Source: Paracentrotus lividus (Eukaryota > Echinodermata > Echinoidea > Camarodonta > Echinidae). From it: a stretch of DNA of 64,000 bases. The notes beneath the pieces were generated by a model. The model worked only from the letters and a program-made list of their open reading frames with translations. It was not told where the DNA came from and made no database searches. The position numbers and the translations under genes were made by a program. Shown one piece after another: positions 50,601 through 63,700 of this stretch (positions within the stretch are counted from its first letter, which is position 1; each line of letters begins with the position of its first letter). Location of the stretch: the NCBI GenBank assembly GCA_940671915.1, contig CALNVZ010003433.1, positions 12,718,539-12,782,538 on the forward strand, given 5' to 3'.

Positions 50601-53600
50601 NNNNNNNNNNNNNNNNNGGGGGGATGTTTGACATTCCTGGCTAAAGGGTCCTTTTAAAAACATTGAAGAACATGAAATAATCCTGATTGGAAAGTAATGG
50701 TAGTTCCTTGATAACAGATACAGAAAAATATATTTCTTTGGCTCAGCACTGATGAAATACTTTGCAATTCCCATTTTTTGCTTTTCCTAGTCCCAGTCAT
50801 TTATTTCTATGTTTGTTGTGTCATCATGAGAAACCCAAATTTACCTGTGGTGGCCATTTTGCATGTGTCCTGCCTTGTTCAGATCCGTGGCCACAATATG
50901 GCTGCCTTGGACCCGCTTGGTATCAATGCGGCTGACCTCAACGAGGCTGTACCTCCAGAACTGGTCGTCACCAACTACCATCTGGGTAAGAAAATCATGA
51001 GAGCTAGCTGAGAACCCGCCCGAAGCATGCCTCCATTTTGTTTTCTTTGCTTTTTCTTTTTGCTTCATTTTCGTAGATTGATACTTTCTCTTGTATTAGC
51101 TTTATTTGTAGTTCTTAGATATTATTGTTTGGTTTGCTCAAGGGTTTTATTTTACCTTTCATCTTTGTTTTGTGGTACATGTACATGTAATAGGTTCTAA
51201 AAAAGTGACATTTTTGGATCAAACAGAGTGACAGGTCTCATCGTGACCAAAGAGCTTTTGAACACTTCCAAAGTGTTTATTATATAACTCATGCTAAGAA
51301 TGTTGAATAATCCTGTCCTCTGATTGGTCAAAAGTCTGGTCATAGTTTTAGCCAGGCCTGGCCAGGGAGGCTGAGCGTTCAATAGTCATCGTTCAATAGT
51401 CGTTTTTAATAGTCATTTTTTCAACGGCAGTCAATTGTTGATACGATCCGTGTTTTGTGCGAGCGCAGACAGTAAGAACACTAAAAATTCCGTCAAATTT
51501 GCCGTGAATGTTTTTGAAGAATATCTAGATCTAGCGTGAACGAACTGCCAATTCAGAGCAGGATAATGTTCTGCAGAGGTTCTACGCTGGTGCTAGGCAA
51601 AAAAATGATGAGCTTTTCTTCGGTATATAAAATATATAGTGACTGCCTTAATATTCGGGGCATAGTTGTTTCTAAAGGCTCTCGGGGGCCTTCCATCCAG
51701 CTATAACCCCTCGTCAAGCCTCGGGGTCATAGCTGGATGGAAGGCCCCCTCGAGCTTTAGAAACAACTATTGCACCTCATGGCAGTCACTATATCTATAC
51801 TATAAAACCAAAACAAGCGAAGAAAACACTGTTACCGTTGCTTTTGTAACACACATTTACATGTGCAGGGAATAATTTTCCTGGTATCGCATAGCAGTTT
51901 ACTATGCATTTTTGTATGGTTGAGCACAAAATTTCTTTTGTGTAGCAACTTTTTTTTTTTTTACATAGGACTGTACTTTGTTGGAAGTACTTCCTTATCA
52001 ACCAAAACTGCTAATCAAATTTGGGAAGTAAAATTATTCCCTGATGTATGTGTGGTTATCAGAGAGAATGTGACCCACTGTGGTGACAGATAGAATCACA
52101 ATGTACATGTACACTGTACACAATGAAATATTAAAAATTGTACAGTGTGAACTCAATTTCAATGCAATGTGTGTCACCAAGTTTTTGCATCATGACACGG
52201 TTTTCACACACTGTGGCTGCACGGATACAAAATTACTCACTTCAAATACATGTTTGCTTTTGATGCTTTTGATCGTTTTAACACTATTTGTGCACACTCT
52301 TTTGGTGTTGTAACACAATTTGAACTTTTTTTTAGATCTATGATCTCATTTGTAAACCACAGTGTGAATAGTGTGTGTGCATGATTTTGCTCTTGGGTAA
52401 TGGGAATTTGAATTTTATTATCATCATTTCTTTATACTGTCTTCTTTTTATTTAGGAAATTTTGAGGTATTTTTGCAGTTTCACGCTTTTTTGTTGTTGT
52501 TGAAGGAGCATATGAGAAGGATTAAAAATTAAGTGTCATATGAGAAACTAAAGGGTCCGAGCCTTTTTTCTCAACTCACATGCATGTACTTTAAAACTAG
52601 ACACTTTCATAAATCTTAACCTCACAAAATTTATGAATGAAAATGTCTGGTTGTACAGTTCAATAAGCCAAAGGTTATGCTGCCATGATTTGTTTTCCAG
52701 TTAGCATTAAAGGGGAATCCAACCCAAGGAGAGAATCAACCTTTCAGGAAAGAGGAAAATGAGAGGAGCAATCGAAAAAAAGTTTCATCAAAATCGGTTA
52801 TAAAATAAGAGAGTTATGGAAGTTTGAAAAGTCTAGTTGTTCCTTCTATGGGGATCCTCAAATTGGCATCATCGGCTTTAAAATGGCCGATCTTATGGAC
52901 AACTCTCCATTCATTTTGTACACAAATTTTCAGATTTTCCCCATTTTCTTTCAAAATTTGTCTTCTTTACTTCTGAGCTCAAAATATGTCATGGGAAAAT
53001 TTATTTCACACAACATATGTTGAGCTCAGAAGGAGGTAAGATATATTTCGAAAGAAAATGGGGAAAATCTGAAAATTTGTGTACAAAATGAATGGAGAGT
53101 TGTCCATGAGATCAGCCATTTTGAAGCCGATGATGCCAATTTGAGGATCCCCATAGAAAGAACAACTAGACTTTTCAAACTTCCATAACTCTCTTATTTT
53201 ATAACCGATTTTGATGAAACTTTTTTTAGATTGCTCCTTTCATTTTCCTCTTTCCTGTAAGGTTGATTCTCTCCTTGGGTTGGATTCCCCTTTAATATTA
53301 ATTTTGTAGTAATTGCTTGACTGTATGAGCTCTACGTGTACAGGAATGAGTCATGAGAAACTCATATCTGGATTTTTACCCTCCTGTAATGTTTGAAGAC
53401 ATTTCCGTAATATATTTTTATATTTCCTGCATGTTTACAAGACGAGAAATCATGTTATTCGCACCACTAGTGAATGCAAAAGGGTGACTAGATGGTTTGC
53501 TCATGAGGACCATGTTTTAAGTTTGATTATGATTGCAATACCTTTATTAGAATTACAGACCTTACATACAAGATTGTAGAATTTGATTTGTAATCGCAAT

Positions 53601-56600
53601 TCTGTGTTGCATGCTTCTACTGCACGCTGTTATCAAGATGGAGTGTGCGGTATTATCTGTGTACATGAGGATGCAGGATTAAAATCATAAGAAAATGTCT
53701 GGGTTTATGTCAATTACTCTAGATCAAAGGTACAGAAATCTATTCTGAAAATCTTAAATGATTTTAGGATAATGAAATGAAGTACAGTAATTTGATTTGA
53801 GTGCTACTGCTTTACGAACCAGACTCACTTCTTGATCTGGACTGAAATTGGTATTGCATCTGTTTTGAAGCTGTAGAGGAATGAGTCATACAACATGAAT
53901 ATTCTAAAAAGGTTAAATAATGTTCATCGCGTGATTAGGGCTAGTGATTGTGAACTGAAATGAAACGCATCCCCGCTCACACCTTTAAAAATAGTATGTA
54001 GATTCTCTGGTGATTGAGTACCCGGTATGTTGTAATAATTATATTGTCTGAAGTAGTTTTTTTTTTCTTCTTCTCATATGCAATGCGTGATATGAAGGTG
54101 GTGGATTAATTTTTTTTTTTATATATTAAAACATTTTTTCTATGTTTGCTCATCAGTAATGAGGAAAAATGAATAACGCACACATAAAGTTTGAAAGGAA
54201 ATATTGTCGAAGTTATAATGAACCTTTTTACGGAATTGATGATGAATGAAAGAATGGATTTTATGCATTGATGTGCTGTTTTAAGGTAAAACAAATGCTT
54301 GAAAATAGAGCATCAATTTTAGATTTATTGTGAAAAGTACAAGGGGCTGCAGCCTAGAAGGTCTTATAACAAAAATTCAAACATTGATGGAGCAAGAACA
54401 AATGGAAAATGAAGAATTCAAATAAAAACATAGTTCTAGTTTATGGGTCTTTTGACACTCAGAGAGAGAGAGAGCAATTTTCTCTTGTTAAATCCAGAAA
54501 CGTGCTGTCTTTGATTTTTCTGCCCTTTCCCTGATTAGCTAATCAAGGCCCTTCAATGCCTGATTTGCCTCAATTTACCTGATTGCCTTGTCTTGGGGGA
54601 CCCACTTATGAGAGTGGAAATTTGGACTAGAGCCTCATGGGAAGGAATAAAGATCAAATGCACCGGAAATGCATTGCAGGAATAGACCACCAGCCTGATT
54701 CTTTTTCAAAGGGAGGGAAGAAATTGTTTGAAGAAATGCTGCAAGAAGAGACAATGAATCAAAATCAGGGGAACATGGAGTGTATAATATATTGATTGTA
54801 TTAATATATTGTATAATATATTGATGAATATGAAAACAAAATATACAAAGAAACTGGTTTGGGAGGGAAGGGAACTTATATTTTCTTGCTCAACGTTCAC
54901 ACAAAACAGTGTACTTTTTTTCTTTTTTTTTTTGCCTTATACATTGTCATGTAAATAAGTTATAATTAATGTGATGAGTTATGATTTTTTAATGTAATAT
55001 TGTAACGTTTGTTACATTTGTTATATCCTGAGATGCATTGTCTGTACCAGTGAACTAATTTAGTCTCACATCATTATAAGTCAGGAATCTGTTCTGTTCT
55101 TGGTATGGAAGTATCCTCTTCAAAATCTGTGTCTTTGAAGTCCTTTTTAGACAAATATCTCTTCTGTTCATGACAACTCAGAATAATCAATCTGTATTCA
55201 TTTAGTCATTGAAAATTTGATACTTGAGTCGAATAATTTCTAAAATAAAACCCTAATTTTCACCATAATTTTAATCCCCAACCTTAGCCTCCCCCCCCCC
55301 CAAATGCTTACCGGTAACTACAAATACCATTAGTGCTGATAAACACGTACATGTATTCGTGACCTCTCAGTGGTCATTGGGACACATTCCATCCATGTTT
55401 ACATGTGTGTAAATTCAAAAGTACAGTTTAAAGATAAGCCTCCTTTGCTTGTAACCTTTATACAAAGTACAACCAATATAAATATAATGACTTATCTAGA
55501 TCGGAAAACCAAGGAGTAAACACCAAAAATTTAAAGGTCCATATTCTGTTGCACACCCTGCTTAAATGAGTACATAATACTTTATATAATGGGACTTTGT
55601 TTATAATAATGTTTGTGTATTAATATTCATTTTAGTTTGATGTGGTACATGCTTTTAGTCTTTAATTGAGCAGCCACTGCTCTCAATACCAATTTTTTTA
55701 AAATATATATTTATTGTCTACATATATATCAATTATTCCTGGTAATAAACTTAAGTGCTTCAAAAGACATATTAGTGATATACAAAACACAATTCACTAT
55801 TTGTTTTTTTTTCTTTAGTTTAAACCTATATTCTAATGGTGGTACTTCATAATGTTAACATAAAAATATGAGTAAAGATTCAAATAATACTGTAACATTT
55901 CCGTGAGGAATGACCTATTAATTTTACCCACTATGCAGTAATTATTGCCATCAGTAGATGTGTGTCTAAACTGAGGATACTAGTGAGGAAAATTTTCTTT
56001 GTAAGTATAACAATGTTATAAGAGAAGATGCTCCCTCCCAACACCATCTTTGTCTTTATTTTTCTCCCTATGACCTTTGACCTCTCCAAGATGAGACTGA
56101 CATGGAGCGGGTGTTCACCCTCCCTACCACCACCTTCATCGGGGGTGACAAACAGGCCCTACCACTCAAGGAAATCATTGAACGACTGGAGGTTAGTAGT
56201 AAAGTAGTAGTAGTAAGTACTGTTAGCAGGGCCAGTATCCAAAAAAGAGTATAGCTTCATAATAAAAAAAAGAAAATTTTTCAAATATTTGCTTTCATTG
56301 TTCAGTGATATAAACAAAGGAACAACTTGATAACCCTTAATTGCAATAAATCTGAGGAAAAATGGGAATATTAGAAAGAATAGGCATACACATTGGTTTT
56401 AGAAACGAAAGAATACCAAACGTATGTAAACAGAAGAACTTGGCTTAAAATCCATTAAAAGTCTGAAATCTACACGTACCAGTAGCAAACTTTTGAAGGG
56501 AGAGAAATTACCTTGTGCACAGTATACATCGAGTGTTCACTACTACATGTACATGTATTTATACACGGGGGTTTGGGAAGAGGGGGAGTTTATCAAAGCA

Positions 56601-59600
56601 AATCACATTTTGCCTCCAAATATCTCCTGCCAAAAGACTGTTCACACTTGTCTTACTCTTCACAGAATGTGTACTGCCGCAGCATTGGTGTGGAGTACAT
56701 GTTCATCAACGACAGGGAGAAGTGTGACTGGATCCGACAGCAATTTGAGAATCCCAGTGCCATGCAGTTCTCCAAGATGGACAAACGTCTCATCCTGGAA
56801 CGTCTCATCCGCTCAACAAGGTTAGTAAAGCCTGCCTCAAACTGTGAAATTGATTGGATTTTTGACATAAATTATGTTTTATACAATATTTACAAGGTAA
56901 AATCTTTAGAATTTATGTCCCTGAATTGTTGTATGAGTAGGAATAGTGAGATTGCAGAGAGTTATGGTCCTTCTATTTTGCTGTGACACATCAATCTTAG
57001 CTGGCCTGTAGTCTGCAAGCACAGACTCAAAATTGATGATGAAATTATTGTCTGGGAGCAGCTACAGAACATGAGTGAATCTAGTTTCCTACCTCACACT
57101 CTGCATTATACACTATTTAAAGCAAACACCATGGCCCGAATTCACAAAGGTGGATTCTGCAAAATCCATGGTTTCAACCCTGGGTTTAACCTAGGGTTGG
57201 ACCTAGGATTTTCAATTTTGTATTCACAAAAGTGGACTCGACTGAATCCACAGATCCACAGCGTCATAATACGTCATAATTTATGTCAACTATTGGTGAA
57301 TCATAAACTGGTGGATCTGTGGAGCCGTCGATTAAAAAACCCACGGATCCGTGGGTTTTGCAGAATCCTCCTTTGTGAATTCGGGCCCATGGGTTTGTAC
57401 CTGTTTTACTTGTTTGCTTGGAATTTTTATTTCAACCATTTAAACTGTTATTATTTTGTTTACAAATTGAACTGTAATCAAATTATTGCCACTAGTAATT
57501 AAATGCTTTCTCATATATATATATATGTGGATGATACATAAAGACTAACTAGATCCAAACTGGTATGTATCAGCTTTGGGGACAATGGTAAACACATCTC
57601 AAATTCTGGTATTTTTGTCATTTTCTCTTATCTGAGAAAAGAGCATCTTTATATGAAAAAATTATAAGTGTGATATCATATTTCCTCATCACAATGTTTG
57701 AAGTGAAAGATTGAGGAAGCCTTGTCTCAAGTTTCTTGTTCAGGAAGTAATCCTTGCTCTCTTATTTGCTTCCTATGTCTTAGGTTTGAAGAGTTCCTAG
57801 CTCGTAAGTGGTCTGCCGAGAAGCGCTTTGGCCTGGAGGGGTGTGAGGTGCTCATCCCGGCCCTGAAATCAATCATCGATGAGTGCAGTGCTAAAGGGGT
57901 GGAGAGCTTCATCTTAGGCATGCCCCATCGGTAGGTAGAAAGGGGCATGAGAAGGGTCATAGTTGCACTCCTTTTTGCCACAATTTAGAAACAACCAAAT
58001 TACACAGTGGTAGAAAAAGGGGATGAAAGGGTAACGGGCATTACCCACCAGTAGGTAGAAAGGGGTTTTGGAAGGGTAACAGGCATTACCCAATGGTGTG
58101 TAATTAAGGATGTTGGAAGGGTAACGGGTATTACCCATCGGTATGTAGACAAAGGGTTTTGGAAGGGTAATAGGCATTACCCATCAGTATGTAGATAAGG
58201 GTTGTTGGAAGGGCAATAGGCATTACCCATCGGTATGTAGACAAAGGGTTTTGGAAGGGTAATAGGCATTACCCATCAGTATGTAGATAAGGGTTGTTGG
58301 AAGGGCAATAGGCATTACCCATTGGTATGTAGACAAAGGGTTTTGGAAGTGTAATAGGCATTACACATCAGTATGTTGATAAGGGTTGTTGGAAGGGCAA
58401 TAGGCATTACCCATCAGTATGTAGTTTGGGGTTTTGGAAGGGTAACAGACATTAACCACCAGTAGGTAGATAATGACGATTAAAGGGTAACAGGTATTAC
58501 CCACTGGTATGTAGAAAGGGGTGCTCGAAGGGTAACGGGCATTATTACCTGTATGAGGCGTTTTGGAGACAAGATATAAGCGCGTATTTTGTCTGCCTAA
58601 TTGATTTGGATAACAAAAATTACGTCACAATGGCTCAGTTGTACGACAACGGGCCGTAATATTCATACACCCCTCCTCCGCGATTCCCTATTGGGTTTTT
58701 GTACAAAATTGCCGGTCCGTAATATCCATATTCACTTGTCAGGGATCCTATGCGTAATGTAAGAAGATGATGCGCGTTAAGGTACAAAGAGTAAGACAAC
58801 GGATACGCACAGAAGCATTATTGCGTCACAATGGTTTAGCATCATGTAAAAAAAAAAAAAAAAAAATTACGCGCTAGAAGAAACACAGCGAAGAAAAACA
58901 TCCCACTACAATTACCCAGTTTAAATCAAGCAAACTTATTTCATTTTCTTTAAAATGTGGCTAATTGAGGTTAACAGGTAATAATAATAATATTGACTGG
59001 CTTTACCTTCGGGTGATACCTCCTATATTTCCCTCACAAGACCCACATTGCCCTCGTCTTCGACTCGAGGCAATATGAGACTTGTTTGGGAAATATATGC
59101 GGTATCTCCCTCAAGGCCAGTCAATATAATATAATTACCCACTGATAGGTAGAATGGGGTTTTGGAAGGGTAACAGGCATTACCCATTGGTAGGTAGAAA
59201 AGGGCATTGGAAGGGTAACAGGTGTTACCCACCAGTAGGTAGAAAGGGTGCTGGAAGGGTAACAGGTATTATCCATTGGTAGGTAAAAGGAGTTTTAGAA
59301 GGGTAACAGGTATTACCCACTGGTATGAAGTTAGGGGTGTTGGACGGGTAACTGGTATTACCCATTGGTGGGTAGTAAGGGGTGTTGGAAAGGTAACAGG
59401 TATTACCCACTGGTATGTATGTAGATAGGGGTGTTCGAAGGGTAACAGGTATTACCCACTGGTATGTATATGTAGATAGGGGTGTTCGAAGGGTAACAGG
59501 TATTACCCACTGGTATGTATATGTAGATAGGGGTGTTCGAAGGGTAACAGGCATTACCCAACAGTATGTAGATTGGGGTGATAGATGGGTTTGGCAGATG

Positions 59601-60699
59601 GAAATCGGAATAGAGGGGTTACTAGCCCTATTCTTTTGTTACAAGGAGAGGGGCGTTCAAAGTGTAATGATGACACCTCTTTCCCAAGTAGGCAGTGGTA
59701 GGAAGAAGGTCAGAAGGGTAACAGGTATTTCCCACTAATTGCTGGATGGGGATGTTATAAGGATTGGGAGCGGGAATGGAGGGGTAACAGGCATTCCCCA
59801 CTAGTAGCTGGACAGGGATGTTATAAGGATTGGGAGCGGGAATGGAGGGGTAACAGGCATTCCCCACAAGTAGGTATTTAGGTGGTGTTTTTTGCGGGGC
59901 AGGGAGAGTTGAATTCAGGCAACAATTAAAAGAAATAATAAATTAAAAATTAAAGAAAAACAAAAAAAGGAGCATGAGTGGGCCAGCTTTTGAAGAATGA
60001 AAGGGCAATTAAAGTACATTAAACTGTATTTATGATGTATTGTGATGTTTATGTTGTAAATATACAGCCTTTAAAAGACAACATGACAAACAAATTGAAG
60101 TACATTGATTCAAGCACATTTTGTTTGTGTGTGTGTACATCGAACAGCAAGCAAACACGTGGTAATGAAGAATAAAACTGATGAAAATTGGTACTGAAAT
60201 AGTACATATTTTAAATGCATCTCCAATTATTACAAATGAATCGTCTAGTCATCTATGGAGGATCAAATAAAGTATGAGTCTATTTTGTTCAATGTGTCTG
60301 TTTGTCTCCATTCTGCATTTCAGTGGGCGACTCAATGTCCTTGCTAATGTTGCCCGTAAACCACTAGAACAGATCTTCTGCCATTTTGACTCCAGACTGG
60401 AAGCCGCTGATGAGGTAGATATACATGTAGATAACATTGAATTCTAGCAGGGATTATTCAATTTGTCAATGAAAAATATAGATTCCCTTTTTTTTTAAGG
60501 GCTATGTAAATATTCAGAAAAGTTATATACTCGTTACACTTCATTTTGTGCTGTTGTCAGAGAATAAAGAATGTTTCTGAGGAATTATTTTACCACATTC
60601 CCCCAGTGCATATTTAAACGCATAGAGATGCCTTGGCAGTGATATGCGCTATAAAAGAACCGTAATAGTATTATATTACTTGTACATGACAGGGGGCGT

Positions 60700-60735
<36 letters not shown>

Positions 60736-63700
60736 AACCAAGCCATTTGTGTTTTAGGAATGACTCAGAATATGAAGAGCCAAATGGAATGCCTGAAATT
60801 CTCTTTATATATATATATTTCAAAAAGCATCCAAAGTACCCAATCTATATCTACATATTTTAACTTGAACAAATGAAATGTGGCTCTTTATATTTCAAGA
60901 CACTTGTAAAGTTGCATGACACTCACAAATGACTTGATAAAACCTCCCTTCCCTCCTCTCTTATGCAGCCAGTCATTGAAAGTTAGATGTTCTGCTCTGA
61001 GTTTGGCACAATATCACACCACTGTATTTCTTCATGGAACACAGATATATACGTTGTGATGGTCGGCCCATTTAAGAAATATTAATGTACATGTAGCAAT
61101 GAATTTAACAAGTAAACTTTGAAATTAATCTCTTTCAAGCTCATTTATGACAATCATTTGCAAACTATGTGGGAACGAAAGGGATTAAAATGCATTTAAA
61201 TTTATTTTGATTAGGGTTCTGGAGACGTCAAGTACCATCTTGGTATGTCTCACTCCCGTCACAACCACATCAGCAAGCGTAACATCAACATTGCTCTGGT
61301 GGCCAATCCATCTCACTTGGAAGCCGTAGATCCTATAGTCCAGGGTAAGACCAGGGCTGAGCAGTTCTACAGAGGAGATAGTGAGGGTGACCAGGTAAGG
61401 ATTGCCATAAGATCACAGACGACATACTTAATGATATTTAAACAGAAAATAAACCAAATTTTGTTTGTTTTGTAATTTTGTTCACCATTCATTTGAGCAA
61501 ATTTGATACAGAAATGGCTGCAAATTGAAAGAACAAAAAAAAAACAAAAAAAACGCTGTACTCTTTGGCATTGGTGTCGCTCACTTTACTTAACTACCAG
61601 CACACACATATCCAATATGATTTCCATTTGCCCATATACACAGCAAAAACTGTGTTTAACGCTGTGCGTGTCTGGCGCCTGAGTCTTTCGCTGGTTCCAT
61701 GGAAGCTTGTGATGAGCCCTACTTTATAAAAAAAAAAACAACTACATTTTAACCTCAACATGGCTAGGGTACTTTGAAGGTTCTCACTACCAGAATACCT
61801 ATCTTCAAGACAGCCTAGCATTACCTACACATTTAGCCCTACATGTACATTAAATACTATACTTGACATTTATGAAGATACCTAGGAAGTTTTACCTTTA
61901 AAAAAATCACCATTAATAAATTAAACATTTCATTTTGTATTGTAGGTGATGAGTATCTTGATGCATGGTGATGCTGCATTCTCAGGTCAGGGCATCGTCT
62001 ACGAGACGTTTCACTTGTCGGACCTTCCAGAGTACTCCACCCATGGAACAATCCATGTCGTTATCAACAACCAGGTATGTTGTTTGCTTGTTTTCAATTT
62101 AAGCATATAACATAAACATGTACAGAGAAATACTGGATGAACTAATCCCAATACTTTATTCCAGTATATCTTCAATGAAGCTGCCTTTTGGGATTATAAC
62201 AACCACAGGTAAGTTCATTAACTCTTTAAGTGCCACCCCGCTCCAACCCCTCTGCCACACTGGTAATCCGTACATGCCAGGGTCTGTATCCCCCACTGCC
62301 AAGTTTTTTCCCCCTTTTACTTAAAGGTGACATTCATTATTTCCTCATAACTTTTTAAAAAGAACTTCCAACAACAATGTTGTACTTAAAATATGTGGCA
62401 TTCTTATTTGTCTCTATATTCTGTTTTTAAAAATAAGGGGGCAATTATCTAAACTTGTGATTGTTCCAGGGCATGAATTTGTTTTTTTTTTATTGTGTGT
62501 GATTGTTTGTACACTAGGTCCTATCAAAATGTTGACAAACACAACAAATTACTGAGGAGGGGGAGGGTAGGGAAGGGTAGGAAACAAAGCATGGATTAAG
62601 CAGTCAATAGTAGGCTAGCAAGCATGAGTATGGCACCGAACAGTAGGCTACGTATCATGCATCCGGCACATAAAGAGTTAATGAGATTGTCCATCATTAC
62701 ACACAGTGTAGTTTCTTGCATAAGATTATTTTGTGTAATAATCCAATGGCGTCAAACAGCCTTGTTAGCCTTGTAAATTCATGCCATTGAGTTGTAACTC
62801 TCTTTCATATTATACAAACAGAACACATGCTCTTAAAGACCATAATTTTTGGAACTCCCAGAGTTTCAGGTCAACCCCCACCTTCTGCATATGAATGGAA
62901 AACAAGTTGGATAGAAAGCAGAATTTTTATTGTTATTGTAATTTTCAAACCGGGCAGTATTTGAAACTGCGATGTCTACTACTATAAAGGCTGTAGATAC
63001 CCAATGAGTCAAAATGGAAAGAAATATCTTGTTCTTAATTCTGATGATAAATTAATCTTACAGATCGGGTTCACTACTGATCCTCGTTTCTCCCGCTCCT
63101 CACCTTACTGTACCGACGTGGCACGAGTCGTCAACGCACCCATCTTCCATGTCAACGCTGACGACCCAGAAGCAGTCATGCATGTGTGCCAGGTCGCCTC
63201 CAAGTGGCGCTGCAGGTACAAGAGCGATGTCGTCATCGACTTGGTAAGACTTTACATGTATCTTGTAATATTCTTAAAGTCTTAGCAACCCATTTTTCTC
63301 ATTTGAGGTAGAGGATCACACAAACCAATAATGTGTAACCTGTTTACTTTTGTAACAGGATCATACATTGTCGGTGTGCTACCAAGATAATGGTCACAAC
63401 AAAATTTTTACGAATTTTGTGCATTTCCAAATTTCAAAGAATTCTGATTAGTTACTAGTGAGTCTTTTGAACAAACACCCATTCAACAATAATCATGATA
63501 GGCCACTGCCATATTGCGATTGATTCCAAACCTTTTTTTAAACTATGCTTCATATAGAGATCTGTCTCTATTTTGTATACAATCATAGGTGTGCTACCGA
63601 CGTAACGGTCACAACGAGATGGACGAGCCCTTGTTCACCCAGCCCCTCATGTACAAGAAGATCCGTGGTCACAGACAGGTCCTGAAGCAATACGCTGAAC

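Noticed and set aside
57071..57502. 143-residue plus-strand frame in an OGDH intron
   Set aside because: It runs through the MITE at 57,133-57,387 and ends soon after; no coding signal apart from the absence of stops.
59023..59867. Minus-strand frames with repeated GNACYPS/TYQW peptides
   Set aside because: They follow the minisatellite unit exactly and change frame when the unit length changes; there is no conserved protein.
58037..59880. Possible CRISPR array
   Set aside because: Units are contiguous and diverge gradually, with no unique spacers, in an animal intron.
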